Of a stretch of DNA of 64,000 nt, positions 59,527-64,000 are shown piece after piece. How positions within the stretch are numbered: the stretch's first letter is position 1; every line of letters starts with the position of its first letter. Origin of the DNA: Mortierella sp. BCC40632 (Eukaryota > Mortierellomycota > Mortierellomycetes > Mortierellales > Mortierellaceae); NCBI GenBank assembly GCA_011634665.1, contig WAEK01000002.1, forward strand, positions 1,447,001 to 1,511,000, in the 5' to 3' direction. Under the pieces are notes generated by a model, which saw nothing but the letters and a program-made list of their open reading frames with translations, ran no database searches and was not told where the DNA came from. A program made the translations under genes and the position numbers.

Positions 59527-59999
59527 CCTCTCTCCTCCTGTCTCTCTCCTCTGTCTCTCTTCTCTTTCTCTCTCTCTCCTCTTTCTCTTTCTCTCTTGAA
59601 GTCTTCTGTCATTCTCTTCACAGTGTGCCATTCTTCTTCTTCCTTTTTTAAATTCGCTCCTCCTCCATCACCTAATCCACATCGCTCAGCCCATTGCCAT
59701 CTGCCTCGCTCACACTCACCCACTCACATTCCCTCTCTTTCCCTTTCACACACACACGCACTCTCCCTCTCTCTCCCGTTCTTTCTCTCGCCCTTTGACA
59801 GCTTTCTAACTTGCTTCCACCCAGTGTGTCTCAATCTGTTCCACCTCTCTTAAGCCCTTTTCAACTACTCTTGACCCTGCTCACAGGCAACCCCACACTC
59901 CATCCGGCCTTCGCCTATTCTCACTCCGTCTCAAAGCAGTAGGACGCTGCGTTGTTGCGCTTCTCTTCTCCTCTTTCACACCGTTCCTGAACCACAAGG
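58936..59999. other. intergenic, 1.1 kb
   Basis: No supported gene. It holds a GAAA/GA repeat near 59280-59310, long CT-rich DNA (59480-59600) and C/T-rich leader sequence up to the start of the trehalose-phosphate synthase-family gene. Frames here are repeat-encoded Ser/Leu. Confidence 0.55.
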
Positions 60000-61260
60000 A
60001 TGATGACCGATGGTGGTCCCTGCGGTCCACTGTTATCCGGTGGCCGGCTCCTGGTTGCAACCCTCCTCTTACCCGACACTATCTCCTTCCAGATCCCCGC
60101 CCGTGACAAGGACAGTGGTCGTTTCTCCAGATCTAGTCTCAGCTCCAACTCGTTCCGATCCTGCCCTTCTCCACGCACCGCTGCTACAGCTTCTCTCAAG
60201 GCGCCACGGTACCGCCCGCCACTCAACCGGGCAGGGCTTGGCGTCGATCTCGGGCACGAGCTTTCGGTTCAGGACCCGGCGCGGGTCGAGGTGCTCTCAC
60301 CGGGGGTCTCGGCTTTGTCCCTGGGGACATCCCCATCTGGTGAGATGATGGGTGGCGAACGCTACTTGCGGCCAGATCAGGATCGCGCTACAGTCGGATT
60401 ACCACACCAGGTGCCGCTACCACAACGAAGCCAGTACCACCAACTTCACCCGTCTCCCGATACCCCTGTGCCCTCGATCCTGGCACAGCCCCCCGAAGGC
60501 AGCCTAGGCCATCAAGACAGTCTCTTCCCAACTACAGAGCCCCTGCGACCAGCTTTGCACCAGCCGCGACGTCGAACTTCACGCATAGGGGATGGGAGCT
60601 TGCTTCACCACCATCACCGGTCGCTTTCTTCTTCACTTCACAGTCAAGCGTCAGTTGCACCTCCCTCGACAGAGTCCGAATCGGCTTCTGCCTCTGCCTC
60701 TGAATCAGCTTCGGTCATGGCTCTGAGTGCCACGGCTCTGTCGTCTGCAGATGGCGCATCTGAGAGCCAGGGACCATCAATAGCGGGGCTCAACAGTCCC
60801 CATGGCCCCGACAATGACTCTTGTCCACGAGTATCTACTGCAACATGTGTAGCAGGGGCAGAAGTAACAGCACCACCAGCATGTCTGCGACGGATCTCGA
60901 GTGATTCAGTCAAAGTGTTTGCAGATGCACCATGGACGGTGGAACGGGCACCAGGTGGAAACATTGGATTACAGAATGCAGTCAACTCGATCCTTGACCA
61001 ACTCCACCCTTCGTCCCAACAGCTTTGGGTGGGAACTTTGGGGATGTCAACGGATGCATTGACAGATAAGACGCGGGGAGATATTCGAAGCGAGCTGGCG
61101 TTAAACCATCGTTCGATCCCCGTGTTTGTGAATGATCATGACTTTGAAGGGCACTACCACCAATTTTGTAAGCAGGTAATGGACCGATTTTCGGGGCATT
61201 GTCCAGACTCTATGGAGGATGGAGGGTGGGAAGGGTGTGGGTGAGTGGTGAAGAGAAAGG

Positions 61261-61293
<33 letters not shown>

Positions 61294-62729
61294 TTGTTGA
61301 AAGGAGAGAGTGAGAGTGAGTAGATGCGCGAATTTGCCCAAGCGAAAGAGTGAGCTGGCTGTCTTTTATTAATTCGAGAGATGATTCAATCGGCGACCAA
61401 TGCGTGGGATATGCGTGGGGAGAGAGAGATTTTTTTTTTCCTCTTGGGCTGAAGGGCACATTGTCGAATACACACACACACACACACACATACACACACG
61501 CACAGGGTTGCTTAGTTTGCAGAGTTGGTGCGAGCGTCGAAAGGAATGCATGCATCACCCCCTCGCACTCTCTTTCCCTCTTCTCTCTCTCTCTCTATTC
61601 CACACATACTCCACTCGCACAGGCACATGTCGGGCACTCTCGTGTCTAATCAGTTTGCCTGCAAGAAACACCCCTAAGTGTTTTCTTATTTTTTACCGAC
61701 CGATGGTTTTTTTTTTTTTTTCTTAAAATGATAATATTGTCTTGATGACGAGCCTGGATGAGCATTGACCCGAGTTCCACGCTCCAAAAGATAAACAGAC
61801 TAGTGCAGTTCACGCCACAAAACCTTGGCCACAAAGCACTAGGAAGGAAAAAAAAAAAAACGAAAAATGGTTGGGGAGAGAGAAGCCCGCTCTGGGCAAA
61901 AAAAAAAAAAAAAAAAATCTCAGGAACAAGTTGAGCAAAAGGGGGGAGGGGTGTTGGTCATTCATGCTCAGGAACAGAACCTCGGGAGGACACGGGCCTT
62001 CTTTACTGTCTCTTCTTCTTCTTCTTTCTCCTTCACTCACACACCTTCCTGGGTTACCCCCTTTGGTTCGTGCTCTTTATCTCCTACAAAGCAAAGGGCC
62101 TAAAAAAAAAAAAAAGAGAGAGAGAGAGCTCTCTATCTCTCAATCTCTCTCAGACCCTACTGTTCCATACTAACACCACACACACACACATGCACACTAA
62201 ATATTATTGATGATTGCTTTGTAGATTCTTTGGCCCATCTTTCACTATGTGATGCCTGACAACCTACGAGGCAAAGGTTACGAGGACCGGTCATGGAAGC
62301 ACTATGTGGCCGTCAACCGTGCATTCGCTGACACTATCATCGAGAATTACGTCGAAGGTGACACAAGTAAGTGTCTCTCTCTTTTTTGCTTTCATTCTGT
62401 GTTGCATTGTTGCACCATCGCTAGGTTTACCGAGGCACCTACAGGGAAGGCGCGGTATTATTTTTTCTATTAATTTATAAACAAACATATACTCGTATGT
62501 CTGGTTGTAACGTTTTTTTTTAGTCTGGGTCAACGATTACCATCTTATGCTCGTGTTAAACATGATTCGGGAGCGGCTCCCCTATGCCTCTATCGGCTTC
62601 TTTTTGCATATACCCTTCCCGAGCTCGGAAATCTTCCGATGTCTCCATGGTAATCGGTCTTTCTTGTACCCTTCTATTTCTGGCAGTAGCCTTGCTCATA
62701 GACATTTTCTAATGCTTACTCCCCTCCCC

Positions 62730-62772
<43 letters not shown>

Positions 62773-64000
62773 TGAATGAAACGCTCCATGACCAACACAA
62801 TAGCGCGCAAAGAAGTACTGGAAGGGCTGTTGGGAGCTGATCTAGTCGGTTTCCAGACATATTCGTTTGCACGCCATTTTCTACAAACCTGCTCAAGGAT
62901 CCTTGCTCTCGAATCGACCCCCAAGGGCATTCAGCTTGAGAACACAGCCGTCAATATTGGCATTTTCCCCATCGGTAAATCAAGTACCAAGAGCCTGAAA
63001 AGAGAAAAAAAAAATAGCCACCGAGCTCTCATTTAAGCAGTATCTCATCCCACTCTTGGCTTTTTCTCTCACTCTCCCACTCTCACTCTAGGCATTGATC
63101 CAGTCACTCTCAACAAAAAACGACAGGACCCCGAGGTGGCGAAATGGGTGCAGGTTCTCAAGGAAAAATATGCAGGCAAAAAGTTGATTGTTGCCCGAGA
63201 TAAGCTGGACTATATCAAGGGCGTTCGACAAAAGATGTTGGCTTTTGAACGATTCCTCAACCTTTATCCGGAATACCTGGGCAAGGTAAAATGAGGATGA
63301 CAGCGCCCTTTTTTTTTTTTTTTTTTTTGACTGGATCGGGGCCCCATTTTTTTTTTCTTCGGTGGCTAATTTCATTTTCTCTTTATAGATCGTTCTAATC
63401 CAGGTGGCTCTGTCGACATCGGAGCAGAATGAAGTTCAGGGTCAGGTCTCGGATGTGGTGACACGGATCAACTCCAAGTTTAGCGATCTGTCGTACCAAC
63501 CCATTGTGTTCCTGCACCAGGATATTACTTTCAGTCAGTATCTGGGGCTCTTGACCGCGGCCGACCTGTGTTTGATCACCTCCCTACGGGATGGCATGAA
63601 TCTGACCTCTCATGAATATGTCGTCTGTCAAGAAGAAGATAAGAACCCTCTAGTTCTGAGCGAAGTAAGATGAGGCTCTTTTTTTTTATTTTATGCATTC
63701 CTCCAAAAGTAAAAAAGAAATGTATTATTGCATGTCGAGACTCACCTTCCTCTCACCTTACTAATGGGCTAGTTCGCAGGCACATATGGAAGTCTCGGAG
63801 CCTGTCTACGTGTGAATCCATGGAATTGTACCGAAGTCGCCCAGGCCATTCACGATGCTCTCGAAATGAAGCCTCAGGAAAAGATCATTCGATGGAACGA
63901 GCTCCACAAACATGTCTGTACCAACACGGCTCAGTTCTGGGCTTCTGGATTTGTGTCAGAGCTTGTCAAGGTTCATGGAGATATTCAGAGACGGTACTCG
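60000..64000 (+). CDS. trehalose-6-phosphate synthase family protein (GT20), long N-terminal extension, partial
   Basis: Runs off the window edge; 771 codons are visible in exons 60000-61175, 62225-62366, 62524-62649, 62804-62974, 63092-63285, 63389-63664 and 63773 onward. The GT20 domain transfers glucose from UDP-glucose to glucose-6-phosphate in trehalose synthesis. About 300 Ser/Pro-rich residues precede it, as in the regulatory Tps3/Tsl1 subunits of yeast. The domain begins near [17 protein letters not shown] and shows [91 protein letters not shown] and [20 protein letters not shown]. Catalytic-type residues (Asp of NDYH, His of FLHIP, Arg/Lys of RDKLDYIKG, Asp of RDGMN, Glu of SHEYV) are kept, so activity is possible. 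Whether a phosphatase domain follows cannot be seen. Intron 1 is 1049 bp. Confidence 0.92.
61262..61292 (+). repeat. 31-base poly-T in intron 1 of the trehalose synthase-family gene
   Basis: Homopolymer on the sense strand, about 90 bp after the intron donor. The same 1049-bp intron also carries (CA)n at 61471-61503, GA and further A/T runs. Confidence 0.93.
62734..62771 (+). repeat. (CT)n microsatellite in an intron
   Basis: CT run in intron 3 (62650-62803) of the trehalose synthase-family gene, shortly before the acceptor. Confidence 0.93.

Overview
The window is nuclear DNA of a filamentous fungus. Genes are intron-rich, with short introns and GT-AG ends. They include fungal signatures: a TRP-type vacuolar channel, GTP cyclohydrolase II, ALG3 and a trehalose-phosphate synthase-class protein with a long N-terminal extension. 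A SNAPC4-type Myb protein, F-box/LRR-like paralogues and abundant polyQ tracts, microsatellites and poly-T introns suggest an early-diverging lineage such as Mortierellomycotina/Mucoromycota; that placement is inference. No rRNA, tRNA, CRISPR array or intact mobile element was seen.

Layout: 1.4-2.1 kb, one exon of a polyQ protein (minus). 5.9-6.8 kb, calcineurin B (minus, 3 exons). 7.5-9.8 kb, SLC33A1-type acetyl-CoA transporter (minus, 6 exons). 11.6-15.3 kb, intronless Kelch/BTB polyQ protein (minus). 18.4-20.0 kb, GTP cyclohydrolase II RIB1 (minus), divergent from COX6 at 20.7-21.8 kb (plus). 24.2-31.3 kb, ABCC/MRP transporter (plus). 33.3-36.4 kb (minus) and 38.0-40.7 kb (plus), a head-to-head pair of duplicated F-box/LRR-like genes, the plus copy with a truncated, decayed 3' end. 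41.9-43.9 kb, ALG3 (plus). 44.0-48.0 kb, SNAPC4-like Myb protein (plus). 48.2-49.3 kb, TMA20/MCTS1 (minus), divergent from ERV46 (49.6-51.5 kb, plus). 52.5-56.4 kb, YVC1-like TRP channel (plus). 56.5-56.8 kb, a small secreted Gly/Trp/Arg repeat peptide (plus). 57.1-58.9 kb, mitochondrial-type methionine aminopeptidase (plus). 60.0 kb to the edge, a trehalose-6-phosphate synthase-family protein (plus, partial).

Exon models were built by hand from splice signals. Every complete gene model sums to a multiple of three and matches the expected family length where the family is known. The genes do not form a metabolic cluster: they are mostly housekeeping (mitochondrial respiration and protein maturation, N-glycan assembly, ER-Golgi transport, translation re-initiation, snRNA transcription) plus calcium signalling (CNB1, YVC1). 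The most unusual items are the inverted F-box/LRR-like pair with conserved proximal promoters and the secreted GGGGWGR-repeat peptide. Long intergenic stretches are dominated by CT/GA microsatellites and poly-T/poly-A runs.
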